Assembly: GCA_964435285.1 (NCBI GenBank)
Contig: CAYSYA010000006.1
Location: 1-64,000, forward strand
DNA length: 64,000 nucleotides
Direction: 5' to 3'
Source: GCA-2718035 sp964435285
GTDB taxonomy: Bacteria > Bacteroidota > Bacteroidia > Flavobacteriales > TMED113
Under the pieces are notes generated by a model. It ran no database searches. It was given only the letters and a program-made list of their open reading frames with translations, and was not told the origin of the DNA. Of the stretch, positions 16,507 through 25,380 are shown in pieces; the stretch's first letter is position 1; each line of letters starts with the position of its first letter. The position numbers were made by a program, and so were the translations under genes.

Positions 16507-17820
16507 ATGTTAATCGTTTATACTCATAATTTAACACCTAGAGTTAGATATGTATTTAGACAGATTTTTACACAAATTTTAGGTTTAGAAATATCATTCA
16601 CTACTGACAAGGTTTCATTTCTAAATTCTAGTTCTCCAAAAATAAGCTATACACATTCACCAATAAAAAATGAGCTTTTTTTTCAATCGCACTCTATTTT
16701 ATTTGAAAAAGGGGTAATTGAAAGAGAAATAAATGTCACTAAGTTTAATGACTTAGTTTGTTTTTTTTTGGTTAATAATTCTACATTTCCTTTTGATATA
16801 TTTGGAGCTTCATTCTATATGTTATCTAGATATGAAGAGTACCTTCCTCACATAAAAGATGAATATGGTAGATTTGAAGCAAAAGAAAGCCTAGCTTATA
16901 AATCTGGATTTTTAGAAACTCCTGTTGTTGATCAATGGGCACAAATTTTAAAAATTGAAATTTTAAAAAAATACCCACTAGTAAGTTTTCCAAATAAAAA
17001 ATTTAGATTTATTAATTCTATAGACGTTGATAGTGCTTTTTTATACGATGAAAAAGGTATTGTAAGGACTTTGGGCTCTACTTTAAAAGATATTTTTATT
17101 CTTAACTTTTCAAATTTTTTAAAAAGAGTAAAAGTAATTCTTGGTTTTGAAAAAGATCCTTTTGATAATTTTGAGTACATATTAAATCTTTCAAAAAAAT
17201 ATAATGTTGAAACAATTTTTTTTTACCTTCTTGGAGATTATGACAAACTTGATAAGTCAGTATCTTTTTCTAATAAAAAATTCCAATCAATTATTAAGTT
17301 TACAAATGATTATCACAAAGTGGGAATTCATCCATCATTTAAATCATTATCAAAAAGTAATTTATTACTAAAGGAAATTAAAAGATTAACTTCTATTATT
17401 CACAAAGAAGTATTATACAGTCGTCAACATTATTTAAAATTAGATGTTCCTAACATGTACAATAGTCTTCTAGCTAGTAGTATTAAAAATGATTATTCAA
17501 TGGGTTTTGCATCAAAACCTGGATTTAGAAGCGGGACTAGTAATAGTTATTATTTTTATGATATCAATTCTGAAATAGAGACTAATTTAAGAATTCATCC
17601 ATTCATGATTATGGACGTAACATTGAAGAATTATTTAAAATTAAATCCAAGAGAAAGTTTATTATTAATTAAGAAAATAATCAATGAAGTCAAAATTGTT
17701 AATGGTACTTTTACTTCTATTTGGCACAATCAATCTTTATATTTTGATGATGAATGGTCAGGTTGGGATTTAATTTATGAGAACATGTTAAAATACACTT
17801 CTAGTCTAGCAAATGAATAA
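16507..17820 (+). CDS. Polysaccharide deacetylase-like protein
   Basis: A 437-residue protein resembling the Bacteroidota proteins annotated as polysaccharide deacetylase with an N-terminal DUF7033-type domain. Features seen: MLIVYTHNLTPRVRYVFRQIF at the start (family-typical), SIDVDSAF at about residue 173 (the Asp-containing NodB-like motif 1), VGIHPSF at about 275 (motif 2-like H), SRQHYLKL at about 313, and a C-terminal IWHNQSL. These fit a NodB-type metal-dependent fold. Substrate is unknown; a role in cell-surface glycan processing is inference. No signal peptide is evident, so it may act in the cytoplasm. It overlaps the next gene by 8 bases. Confidence 0.75.
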   Translation: MLIVYTHNLTPRVRYVFRQIFTQILGLEISFTTDKVSFLNSSSPKISYTHSPIKNELFFQSHSILFEKGVIEREINVTKFNDLVCFFLVNNSTFPFDIFGASFYMLSRYEEYLPHIKDEYGRFEAKESLAYKSGFLETPVVDQWAQILKIEILKKYPLVSFPNKKFRFINSIDVDSAFLYDEKGIVRTLGSTLKDIFILNFSNFLKRVKVILGFEKDPFDNFEYILNLSKKYNVETIFFYLLGDYDKLDKSVSFSNKKFQSIIKFTNDYHKVGIHPSFKSLSKSNLLLKEIKRLTSIIHKEVLYSRQHYLKLDVPNMYNSLLASSIKNDYSMGFASKPGFRSGTSNSYYFYDINSEIETNLRIHPFMIMDVTLKNYLKLNPRESLLLIKKIINEVKIVNGTFTSIWHNQSLYFDDEWSGWDLIYENMLKYTSSLANE

Positions 17821-18751
17821 GATTTATTATATAAAAAATATTAATATCAATAGACAAAAGTGGGATGATTGCGTGTCTAATTCAGTTAACTCTAGAGTAT
17901 ATGGTTTGTCATGGTATTTAGATATAGTTTGTAAAAATTGGGATGGGATTGTTATTGATGATTATGAAATTGTTTTTCCAGTCATTTTCAAAAAAATATT
18001 TTTTTTAAAAAAATTGTATCACCCTTTATTTTGCCAGCAATTAGGTTTTTTTTACAAAAATGAGAAAAAAATCACTAAAGATTTTATTTATTCATTTCAC
18101 GATAAAATTTTAAGGTCATATTATAAAAATTTTACGTATCATTCTACCTCTGAATTTTTTATTTTGTCAAAAAAAACACTTTCTGAAAATTTAATTAATG
18201 ACCTTTCTGTAATCAAGCGAAATAATTTTCAATTAAATTTAAATAGATCGTATGAAGAAATAAGTAAGGGCTATAATAAAAATACGATTAGAAATTTAAA
18301 AAAAAGTAAGAATTATAATTTTAAAATAATTAATAACCTTGAGGTTGATTTGTTTATGAATTTATTTAAAACAAATAATCAAATAAAAAAGTCAATAGGA
18401 AGGAACTTCTTCTTTAAAAAAACTAATTATTTAATTATAAGAAATTTAATTACTGAATGTTTAAAAAAAAATAAAGGAGAACTAATTGGAGTTTGTGATG
18501 AAGTCGGAGTCACAGTTTCTGCTGCTTTTTTCTTATCATCATTCAATCATAAAATCATGCTTTTTAATATTACTTTACCAAATTCAAAAAAAAGTCATTC
18601 AATGACATATTTAATTGATAGCTTTATTAAAATAAATAGTAATAAAAAAATTATATTTGATTTTGAAGGTTCTAATATAAAAGGAGTCAAGAACTTTTAC
18701 TCTGGGTTTGGTAGTAAGAATAATCCATACTTTTTAGTTAAATCAAATTAA
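17813..18751 (+). CDS. GNAT/FemAB-like acyltransferase
   Basis: A 312-residue cytoplasmic protein of the acetyltransferase-like group (GNAT/FemAB fold) often found beside deacetylase-like genes in Flavobacteriia. Visible features are the early WDDCVSNSVN...YGLSWYLD segment, the central NTIRNLKKSK and the C-terminal DFEGSNIKGVKNFYSGFG, which matches the FemAB-type end (DFEGS...GF). The acceptor is unknown; transfer to a cell-wall or surface-glycan precursor is a reasonable guess from the neighbour. It overlaps the deacetylase-like gene and lies 9 bases before yjjG. Confidence 0.65.
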   Translation: MNKIYYIKNININRQKWDDCVSNSVNSRVYGLSWYLDIVCKNWDGIVIDDYEIVFPVIFKKIFFLKKLYHPLFCQQLGFFYKNEKKITKDFIYSFHDKILRSYYKNFTYHSTSEFFILSKKTLSENLINDLSVIKRNNFQLNLNRSYEEISKGYNKNTIRNLKKSKNYNFKIINNLEVDLFMNLFKTNNQIKKSIGRNFFFKKTNYLIIRNLITECLKKNKGELIGVCDEVGVTVSAAFFLSSFNHKIMLFNITLPNSKKSHSMTYLIDSFIKINSNKKIIFDFEGSNIKGVKNFYSGFGSKNNPYFLVKSN

Positions 18752-18760
18752 CTTATTTTA

Positions 18761-19456
18761 ATGAAGTACAAACATTTATTCTTTGATTTAGATAATACAC
18801 TGTGGGATTTTGATTTTAATTCAAAAACAGTGTTAGGTCATATTTTTGATAAATTTAAATTAAAAAACAAAGGAATTCCTTCAAAAAAAAAATTCATAAA
18901 CAGTTATAAAAAAATTAATGGTAACCTCTGGTTAAAATATAGAGAAGGATTAATTAATAAAAATATATTAAGGAGTCAACGATTCTTAAAGACACTTGAA
19001 AGTTTTAATATTCATGATAATAAATTATCTGAATTTATAAGTAATTATTATGTAGATAATTCTCCTCATCAAACTAAATTAATGGATGGTGCAAAAGATG
19101 TTTTGTTTAATTTAAGTTTAAGATATAAATTACATATTATCACTAACGGTTTCAAAGAAGTTCAGTATGTAAAACTTAAAGAGTCTGGTATATATAATTT
19201 TTTTGATAAAATAATAGTTTCTGAAGACGTTGGTGTTCTTAAACCAAATAAAAAAATTTTTAGTTTTGCAATAAATAAATCTGGCGCAAAAATTGAAAAT
19301 AGTTTGATGATAGGAGATGATGATATTAGTGATATAAGAGGGGCTAGAGAATTTGGTATTGATCAGGTATATTTTAATTTTAAATTTTCAAATAAGAAAG
19401 TTCAAGCAACCTACATTATTCATTCTTTAAAAGAATTAGAAATGCATTTAATTTAA
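18761..19456 (+). CDS. yjjG: YjjG-type HAD pyrimidine nucleotidase
   Basis: A 231-residue HAD-superfamily hydrolase. The nucleophile motif is FFDLDNTLWDF (D9, D11), motif II is IITNGF, and motifs III/IV are LKPNKKIF and MIGDDDISDIRGA. The DNTLWDF form and the cap of about 80 residues fit YjjG, which dephosphorylates non-canonical pyrimidine nucleotides. Last gene of the three-gene plus-strand run. Its 3' end overlaps the 3' end of convergent cdsA by 9 bases. Confidence 0.85.
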   Translation: MKYKHLFFDLDNTLWDFDFNSKTVLGHIFDKFKLKNKGIPSKKKFINSYKKINGNLWLKYREGLINKNILRSQRFLKTLESFNIHDNKLSEFISNYYVDNSPHQTKLMDGAKDVLFNLSLRYKLHIITNGFKEVQYVKLKESGIYNFFDKIIVSEDVGVLKPNKKIFSFAINKSGAKIENSLMIGDDDISDIRGAREFGIDQVYFNFKFSNKKVQATYIIHSLKELEMHLI

Positions 19457-20092
19457 TATAAAATAAAACAAAGGAGCTGAAAATAACAGACTGTCCAATC
19501 TGTCTAATATTCCTCCGTGGCTCATTAACAAATTGCCACTATCTTTTTTGTTGAATTTTCTTTTTAAAAGAGATTCTAAATAATCACCATAATTAGCAAG
19601 TATAGGAATTAAAATGGACAGTAAATATGAATTTATATTTAAGTTAAGTTTTAATAATGAAATCAAAATTGGCCCTATGATTAAGCAACTAATATGGCTA
19701 CCTATATAACCCTCTAAGGTTTTATTTGGAGATATTTTTGATAATTTAATTTTACCAAAATATTTACCAATGAAGTAAGCGGACACATCGCTACACCAAA
19801 TTAATAATAAAAGAAAAGTAAGTACTTGTTTTCCATCATTTAAATTTAATTTAATTAAGAAAATACAGTAAAATGGAAATAAAATAAATACAATTGTTAT
19901 AAGTAATTTAAATAATAAATTTTTCGATTTTTTTGTAATTTTTAAAAACTCAATAAAAGATAAAATTAGTAAAATCGAAAGCCAGCAAGCTAAATAAATA
20001 TTATTTGAAGTCTGAACTACCAATAAGAAAATTGACGCGTAAATGATTCCAACTATAATTCTATTTGATAATTCATTTAATGCTTTTGGCAT
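19448..20092 (-). CDS. cdsA: Phosphatidate cytidylyltransferase
   Basis: Integral membrane enzyme making CDP-diacylglycerol from phosphatidate and CTP. The 214-residue protein has about six hydrophobic segments and the C-terminal CDS signature (SLLKRKFNKKDSGN ... HGGILDRLDS). It is shorter than many bacterial CdsA proteins (about 260-280) but similar to compact Bacteroidota forms. Odd point: where the family normally has PG before HGG, this protein has MS (LLMSHGG). The metal-binding KD and DRxD residues are kept. It starts 2 bases after the LUD gene, in the order rsfS-ftsH-LUD-cdsA seen in Flavobacteriia. Confidence 0.88.
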   Translation of the reverse strand: MPKALNELSNRIIVGIIYASIFLLVVQTSNNIYLACWLSILLILSFIEFLKITKKSKNLLFKLLITIVFILFPFYCIFLIKLNLNDGKQVLTFLLLLIWCSDVSAYFIGKYFGKIKLSKISPNKTLEGYIGSHISCLIIGPILISLLKLNLNINSYLLSILIPILANYGDYLESLLKRKFNKKDSGNLLMSHGGILDRLDSLLFSAPLFYFILN

Positions 20093-20094
20093 AT

Positions 20095-20673
20095 TTATGT
20101 CTTAAAATCCTCGATGATAATTACATTAATATTCTTTTCTCCATTTCCGATTGTTGATATATTAGATGGAATATTGTTTTTATACTTTTTTGTTAATGAT
20201 CTCATAGCATCATTTATTCTTCGGACAATTTGAGAGGTATATGATATTATAATAAGCTCTTTTGGTAAGTTAGATATTTTTTTATTTTTTATTTGTTCAG
20301 AAGATAACATAACTTTTCCTTGGTCAGCAATAATAAATTCACAATTTGTAATAATTCCCTGGTAATTATTTTTATTGTCTAAGTTAACTGTTAAGTCATC
20401 TAAGTTAAATGTATTTTGCAATTTGTTATCAGAACAATACAATTTATTTATTTCTAGATGACTGATTAACTTCTCTAATATTTTTTTTAAGTTTTGTATG
20501 TCTTTGCAATAAAAAAATTTACCACCACTATTATTTAAATTTTTTGCAAAAATTACATCGACAGGGTCATCATTTGAAATTTCAAAAAGATTTGTAGATG
20601 GTAATTTTTTTTTTGAAAAAAGTCCTTCACTTATGTTTTTGAAAAATTTTTTAGCAGAAAGGGGAAAGGACAT
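20095..20673 (-). CDS. LUD-domain (LutC/YkgG-like) protein
   Basis: A 192-residue protein of the LUD/LutC family. Seen: the N-terminal segment ending DPVDVIFAKNL, the central CEFIIADQGKVMLSSEQ corresponding to the conserved (A)xTGT/A strand region, and the C-terminal IIISYTSQIVRRINDA. LutC takes part in lactate oxidation with LutA and LutB, but these are absent here. The gene instead sits between ftsH and cdsA, as in many Flavobacteriia, so a lactate role is not supported by context. Spacers of 2 bases on both sides indicate co-transcription. Confidence 0.78.
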   Translation of the reverse strand: MSFPLSAKKFFKNISEGLFSKKKLPSTNLFEISNDDPVDVIFAKNLNNSGGKFFYCKDIQNLKKILEKLISHLEINKLYCSDNKLQNTFNLDDLTVNLDNKNNYQGIITNCEFIIADQGKVMLSSEQIKNKKISNLPKELIIISYTSQIVRRINDAMRSLTKKYKNNIPSNISTIGNGEKNINVIIIEDFKT

Positions 20674-20675
20674 GT

Positions 20676-22586
20676 TTATTTCTTTTTAATTTTATTCACT
20701 CTTATTCTTTCAACTTCTTTCCATTTTCTTTTACCTAATATATTTTCTACATCTTGTTTGAAAATAACTTCTTTTTCTAAAAGTAATTCAGACAATGATA
20801 TTAATGCTTTTTTGTGTTTAGTCAGTATTTTTTTTGCTCTGTTATAGGCTTCTGTTGTTATTTTTTTGATTTCTTCATCAATTAATTTGGCTGTGTGTTC
20901 ACTATAAGGTTTTGTGAAAGGTGAATCTTGCCCAGATGAGTCATAAAATGTTACATTTCCAATTTTATCATTTAAACCAAAAAATGCGATCATTGCCCTA
21001 GCTTGCTTGGTGATTTTTTCAAGATCAGATAGTGCTCCAGTTGTAACTTTTTTAAAAATTAATTCTTCAGCAGCCCTTCCACCCATCGCTACACACATTT
21101 CATCAAAGATTTGTTCTTTAGTGGTTAGTTGCCTTTCCTCGGGTAGATACCAAGCTGCCCCTAGAGACCTTCCTCTTGGAACAATTGTAACCTTTAAAAG
21201 TGGAGCTGCGTGTTCTAGCATCCAGCTTACGGTTGCATGTCCCGCCTCATGATAGGCTACAGTTTCTCTTTCTTGTTTTGAGACTAGTTTATTTTTCTTT
21301 TCAAGGCCTCCTACTATTCTATCGATAGCTTCTAAAAAATCTTCTTTTTCAATTTTCTTTTTATTATTTTTTGCTGCATTTAATGCTGCTTCATTACAAA
21401 TATTAGCTATATCGGCACCACTGAATCCTGGTGTTTGTTTTGCTAAAAAATCTAAATCTAGTTTTTTATCAATTTTTATTTTATTAGTGTGAACTTTGAA
21501 GATATCTTTTCTTTCATCTAGCTCAGGTAAATCAATATATATTTGTCTATCAAATCGACCTGCTCTTGTTAAAGCTCTATCTAAAATATCTGCCCTATTA
21601 GTCGCGGCGACAACAATTACGTGATGGTTTGTTCCAAAGCCATCCATTTCTGTTAGTAGTTGATTTAAAGTGTTTTCACGTTCATCATTTGCCCCAGTCA
21701 TTTGGCTTTTTCCTCTCGCTCTTCCAATAGCATCGATTTCATCGATAAATACTATTGAAGGTGACTTGGTTTTAGCCATTTTAAATAAGTCTCTAACTCT
21801 TGAGGCTCCAACCCCAACAAACATCTCTACAAAATCTGATCCACTGAGTGAAAAAAAAGGAACTTTAGCTTCGCCCGCTACTGCTTTAGCTAGAAGAGTT
21901 TTACCAGTTCCAGGAGGTCCAACAAGTAAAACCCCTTTTGGAATTTTCCCTCCCAATGAAGTATATTTTTTTGGAGATTTAAGAAAGCTTACAATTTCTT
22001 CAACTTCTTCTTTTGCGCCTTCTAAACCAGCAACATCATTGAATGTTATTGTTTGCATTTTATCTTTATCAAATAATTGTGCTTTTGACTTTCCAATATT
22101 AAATATTTGCCCCCCAGCACCACCACTGCTCATTCTACGCATAATAAATATCCAAATTAAGACCATTATTCCGATTGGAATTAACCAAGAAAGCAAATCA
22201 TTAGTCCAATTTGTATTTCTTTTTTCAGCAGTCCATGTAATGACATTTTCGGTATTAGTATTGTTATGGTTAATTATATTTTCTCTGAATGATTTGATGT
22301 CAAGAATTTCAAATTTATAGTGAGGACCTAATTGATTTAATTTTTTATCACTGTGAGAAGAGTTTGTTATCCTATTTTTTTTTATATAAACTTCGGCAAA
22401 TTCCCTATTTATTATTTGAATTTTTTCAATATCACCGTCATTCAAAAATTTAAAAAATTTTGTTTCATCAATTGTTTGGTATCTTCCAGTAAATGAACTA
22501 AAAACTTGAAGTCCAATTAGACAAAAAATGAATATTAAATATATCCAATAAAAATTTATTTGTTTATTTTTTTTTTGTTTGCTCAA
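20676..22586 (-). CDS. ftsH: ATP-dependent zinc metalloprotease FtsH
   Basis: Membrane-bound AAA+ protease that degrades membrane and regulatory proteins. The 636-residue protein has two membrane helices (about 12-32 and 128-148) flanking a periplasmic domain. The AAA module has Walker A GPPGTGKT (about 220), Walker B IVFIDEIDAIG and the arginine-finger region ALTRAGRFDRQ. The zinc protease site is HEAGH (about 445) with the downstream acidic ligand region TTGALSDLEKIT. All catalytic motifs are intact and length is normal. It starts 5 bases after rsfS and is followed 2 bases later by the LUD gene. Confidence 0.97.
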   Translation of the reverse strand: MSKQKKNKQINFYWIYLIFIFCLIGLQVFSSFTGRYQTIDETKFFKFLNDGDIEKIQIINREFAEVYIKKNRITNSSHSDKKLNQLGPHYKFEILDIKSFRENIINHNNTNTENVITWTAEKRNTNWTNDLLSWLIPIGIMVLIWIFIMRRMSSGGAGGQIFNIGKSKAQLFDKDKMQTITFNDVAGLEGAKEEVEEIVSFLKSPKKYTSLGGKIPKGVLLVGPPGTGKTLLAKAVAGEAKVPFFSLSGSDFVEMFVGVGASRVRDLFKMAKTKSPSIVFIDEIDAIGRARGKSQMTGANDERENTLNQLLTEMDGFGTNHHVIVVAATNRADILDRALTRAGRFDRQIYIDLPELDERKDIFKVHTNKIKIDKKLDLDFLAKQTPGFSGADIANICNEAALNAAKNNKKKIEKEDFLEAIDRIVGGLEKKNKLVSKQERETVAYHEAGHATVSWMLEHAAPLLKVTIVPRGRSLGAAWYLPEERQLTTKEQIFDEMCVAMGGRAAEELIFKKVTTGALSDLEKITKQARAMIAFFGLNDKIGNVTFYDSSGQDSPFTKPYSEHTAKLIDEEIKKITTEAYNRAKKILTKHKKALISLSELLLEKEVIFKQDVENILGKRKWKEVERIRVNKIKKK

Positions 22587-22591
22587 TTTAT

Positions 22592-22954
22592 TTAAGTTTT
22601 AATTGTTTTTATTTCCGCGTCTCCCCACAGCCCAGCTAAATCATAAAATTCTCTTGATTCTGGTTTAAAAATATGTATTACGACGTCCAAGTAGTCAAGT
22701 AAAATCCAATCAGTATTTAGACCTTCTTTTTGCCATGCCTTCAATTTTAGTTTTTCAATAGTTTTTTCTTCAATTCCTTTGGCAATAGCTTGAATTTGTC
22801 TGTTAGAATTACCACTGCAGATTATGAAGAAATCACAAGGTGAATTTTCTATTGATGATAAATTAATACTAATTATACCATCTCCTCCCTTTTCATCAAT
22901 TGCATTTGTAATTATATCAATTTTTGTATTTATTTCTTTTTCAATAGAATTCAT
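22592..22954 (-). CDS. rsfS: Ribosomal silencing factor RsfS
   Basis: A 120-residue RsfS/Iojap protein, which binds L14 and blocks subunit joining under nutrient stress. Motifs: SPCDFFIICSGNSNRQIQAIA, KEGLNTDWILLDYLDVVIHIF and the C-terminal REFYDLAGLWGDA. Length is normal. It is the first gene of the ftsH-LUD-cdsA run and divergent from birA, the standard arrangement in Flavobacteriia. Confidence 0.95.
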   Translation of the reverse strand: MNSIEKEINTKIDIITNAIDEKGGDGIISINLSSIENSPCDFFIICSGNSNRQIQAIAKGIEEKTIEKLKLKAWQKEGLNTDWILLDYLDVVIHIFKPESREFYDLAGLWGDAEIKTIKT

Positions 22955-22974
22955 TTATTGTTTACAAATATTAG

Positions 22975-22982
22975 CAAAAATA
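22975..22982 (-). promoter_or_regulatory. Candidate -7 box (TATTTTTG) for rsfS-ftsH-LUD-cdsA
   Basis: Exact TAnnTTTG match 20 bases upstream of the rsfS start, implying a leader of about 15 bases. The -33 region is only weakly TTG-like (TTAG), so this is a tentative call. Confidence 0.38.
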
Positions 22983-23042
22983 AAACTTTATATTGTAACT
23001 AATTTTAAATAGTTAAATATTTTTTTTCTAAAATTAGTTTCA

Positions 23043-23639
23043 ATGTTATTCGACAAAATAATTCATTTTAAAAAAATAGACTCAACAAATCTTTTTTTGT
23101 CTAGACTTTCAAGAAAACAAACAATTAAAGATAATTTAGTTGTTACAGCTGATTTTCAAACTAAAGGTAAAGGTCAGAGGGGAAAAAAATGGAATTCAAT
23201 TAAAAAAAAAAATCTTTTATTTAGCCTTTACATAAATAATCATCATTTTGAATTAGAAAACAAGTCATATATTAACTCTATTACATTACTTGCTTTAGTT
23301 GCCACTCTGGAAAATTATATTAATAGTTCTGACATTAAAATTAAAAAACCAAATGATATCTTAATAAGAGGTAGTAAAATCTCAGGAGTGTTAATTGAAA
23401 CAAAAATTTCAAGCAAAAAAATTAAATCAATTATTATTGGAATTGGATTAAATATTAATCAAAAGAAATTTCCCTTTGAAGAAAATAATCCAACGTCTTT
23501 ATATAATCTTACTAACAAAGAAATAGATAAAAAAGAAGTTTTAAATATATTTTTAGAGAAGTTTGATATGCTTTATAACTCTTTTGTTAAAAAAGACCAA
23601 AAGAAAATAAATGAAAAATACTTGAATTATATTTTGTAA
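23043..23639 (+). CDS. birA: Biotin--[acetyl-CoA-carboxylase] ligase (BirA, catalytic domain only)
   Basis: A 198-residue biotin protein ligase without a DNA-binding domain, so it is an enzyme and not a repressor. The biotinyl-AMP loop GKGQRGKKW is present, and KKPNDILIRGSKISGVLIET matches the usual KWPNDI...KISGILIE region. The Trp of KWPND is replaced by Lys here. The small C-terminal beta domain is shortened, as in many compact flavobacterial homologues (usually about 240 residues). Its substrate would be the BCCP subunit of acetyl-CoA carboxylase; accD lies elsewhere in the window. Divergent from rsfS, convergent with pyrE. Confidence 0.88.
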   Translation: MLFDKIIHFKKIDSTNLFLSRLSRKQTIKDNLVVTADFQTKGKGQRGKKWNSIKKKNLLFSLYINNHHFELENKSYINSITLLALVATLENYINSSDIKIKKPNDILIRGSKISGVLIETKISSKKIKSIIIGIGLNINQKKFPFEENNPTSLYNLTNKEIDKKEVLNIFLEKFDMLYNSFVKKDQKKINEKYLNYIL

Positions 23640-23650
23640 TCTAGTACGAC

Positions 23651-24262
23651 TTAAAAATTTGAATGCCAATTTAAAATATTTTCATATTCTTTGTCAGAGA
23701 TATATTTACTTTTTTTAGCTTGAGTTATTAGCTCGTGAAAATTACACAATGATAAAGCTTTAATGTTGTGATTTTTCATTAAATTTTCTGTCTCAATAAA
23801 ATTATAATTAAAAATGGAAATAATGCCAGTAATTTCGCAGTTTTCCTTTTTCAATGTTTCAGCAACATTTAAACTACTTTTTCCAGTACTTATTAGATCT
23901 TCAACAATAAGAACCTTACGATTGTTTCCAATTTCTCCTTCAATTTTATTTTGTCTACCATGTTTTTTATGTTGATCTCTTACATAAATAAAAGGAAGTT
24001 TCATTTTATGTGCTATTAATATTCCATGTGGTATACCAGCTGTGGCAACGCCGGCTATAAGATTAGAATTTTTATAATTTTCAAGGCAAAATTTAACTAA
24101 TTCTTCTTGAATTGTGGATCTTATTTGAGGGTGTGATAAAATAAGTCTGTTATCACAATAAATAGGTGATTTTTTTCCAGAAGACCATGTATATGGATTT
24201 TTTGGATTTAATTTTATTGCGTTAATTTGTAAAAGTAGCTTAGCTATTAAGTTGTCTTTCAT
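23651..24262 (-). CDS. pyrE: Orotate phosphoribosyltransferase
   Basis: A 203-residue enzyme of UMP synthesis joining orotate and PRPP. Seen: the N-terminal WSSGKKSPIYCDNRL, the catalytic-loop Lys/Arg stretch YVRDQHKKHGRQNKIEG, and the PRPP-binding motif VLIVEDLISTGKS. Length and motifs are normal. It is divergent from the NUDIX gene (12-base spacer) and convergent with birA, matching the birA-pyrE-NUDIX-coaD order of Flavobacteriia. Confidence 0.95.
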   Translation of the reverse strand: MKDNLIAKLLLQINAIKLNPKNPYTWSSGKKSPIYCDNRLILSHPQIRSTIQEELVKFCLENYKNSNLIAGVATAGIPHGILIAHKMKLPFIYVRDQHKKHGRQNKIEGEIGNNRKVLIVEDLISTGKSSLNVAETLKKENCEITGIISIFNYNFIETENLMKNHNIKALSLCNFHELITQAKKSKYISDKEYENILNWHSNF

Positions 24263-24274
24263 AATTCATTTATC

Positions 24275-24904
24275 ATGGCGCAAATTTATAAAGTTTTTTT
24301 TAACAAAATTTCATTTGAAATAAAACCTTTTTCTGTGACTATTGACAAAACATACAATAATCTTATTTTTGATTGTTTTTTTGAATTTGTTAACGCATTA
24401 AATTTTGAGTTAAAAAAAAAACAAAAAAATAAAAAGAGACTTATTTTAAAATCAAAAAATATTGAAAAAGATTGGCGGTCTCTACTTGTAACTTTAAATA
24501 AGTTTGATTTAGTGATTGCTTCAGGCGGGATAATTCAAAACAATTTAAATGAAAGTTTATTCATATATAGAAACGGTTTTTGGGATTTGCCAAAAGGAAA
24601 GGTAGAAAAAAACGAAAAGCTTGTTTATGCCGCTAAGAGAGAGATTTTTGAAGAGTGCGGCCTAAAAAATTTAGAGTACAATTCGTTTATAGCAAAAACC
24701 CATCACATTTATTTTGAAAATGGAAAAGGTAAGTTAAAAGAGACAAATTGGTTCTCTTTTTATTGTTATAATTCACAAGTTCTTAAGCCTCAACTTGAAG
24801 AGGGTATAACTGAAATAAAATGGGTACAAAAAAAATATTTACAATTTTATTTAAATAAGTCTTTTAGTTCCATTGAAGAGTTATTTAAATATTTTTTTAA
24901 ATAA
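24275..24904 (+). CDS. NUDIX hydrolase
   Basis: A 209-residue protein with an N-terminal region of about 85 residues and a NUDIX domain. The complete NUDIX box is present at about residues 109-131: GKVEKNEKLVYAA then KREIFEECGL, with the REIFEE metal-binding core. Substrate (a nucleoside diphosphate derivative) cannot be told. Gene order between pyrE and coaD is conserved in Flavobacteriia. It starts 12 bases from divergent pyrE and converges on coaD with 2 bases between. Confidence 0.88.
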   Translation: MAQIYKVFFNKISFEIKPFSVTIDKTYNNLIFDCFFEFVNALNFELKKKQKNKKRLILKSKNIEKDWRSLLVTLNKFDLVIASGGIIQNNLNESLFIYRNGFWDLPKGKVEKNEKLVYAAKREIFEECGLKNLEYNSFIAKTHHIYFENGKGKLKETNWFSFYCYNSQVLKPQLEEGITEIKWVQKKYLQFYLNKSFSSIEELFKYFFK

Positions 24905-24906
24905 AG

Positions 24907-25377
24907 TTATTTGATTTTTAATTCATGAATTATTTCTTTTGGAACAAATTTTTCAAACGGACCTTTATTGATAATTAATTCTTTTACTAAACTAGATGAT
25001 ATTTCATTAAAGTTTTTACTACATGGAATGAAAATAGTTGTAATTGTTTTTTCTAATTCTTCATTCATAGTTGCTAGTTGTTTTTCAATTTCAAAATCAT
25101 TTGAATTTCTTATTCCTCTTATTATAAATTTTGCTGAATTTAACTTACAAAAATCAGTAGTTAAAGTATTATATCTTGCAACTGAGATGTTTTTATTTTT
25201 GACAAATATTTTTTTTGTAAATCGAAGTTTTTTCTCAGTTGAAAAAAAACTATTTTTTTGAGTATTTTCCCCAATTCCAATTATAATTTTATCAAAAATT
25301 TTTTCAGATTTTTGAATTATATTTAAGTGACCTAAAGTTATTGGGTCAAAGCTTCCTGGGTAAACTGCAATTTTCAT
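24907..25377 (-). CDS. coaD: Phosphopantetheine adenylyltransferase
   Basis: A 156-residue nucleotidyltransferase making dephospho-CoA from 4'-phosphopantetheine and ATP. Motifs: YPGSFDPITLGHLNII (the T/HxGH site), FIIRGIRNSNDFEIE, and NEISSSLVKELI (the ISST/SxxRE-like motif, with Lys for Arg). Length is normal. It follows rsmD by 3 bases at the end of the four-gene minus-strand run. coaE, the next step in CoA synthesis, is also in the window at 60500-61078. Confidence 0.95.
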   Translation of the reverse strand: MKIAVYPGSFDPITLGHLNIIQKSEKIFDKIIIGIGENTQKNSFFSTEKKLRFTKKIFVKNKNISVARYNTLTTDFCKLNSAKFIIRGIRNSNDFEIEKQLATMNEELEKTITTIFIPCSKNFNEISSSLVKELIINKGPFEKFVPKEIIHELKIK

Positions 25378-25380
25378 AAT

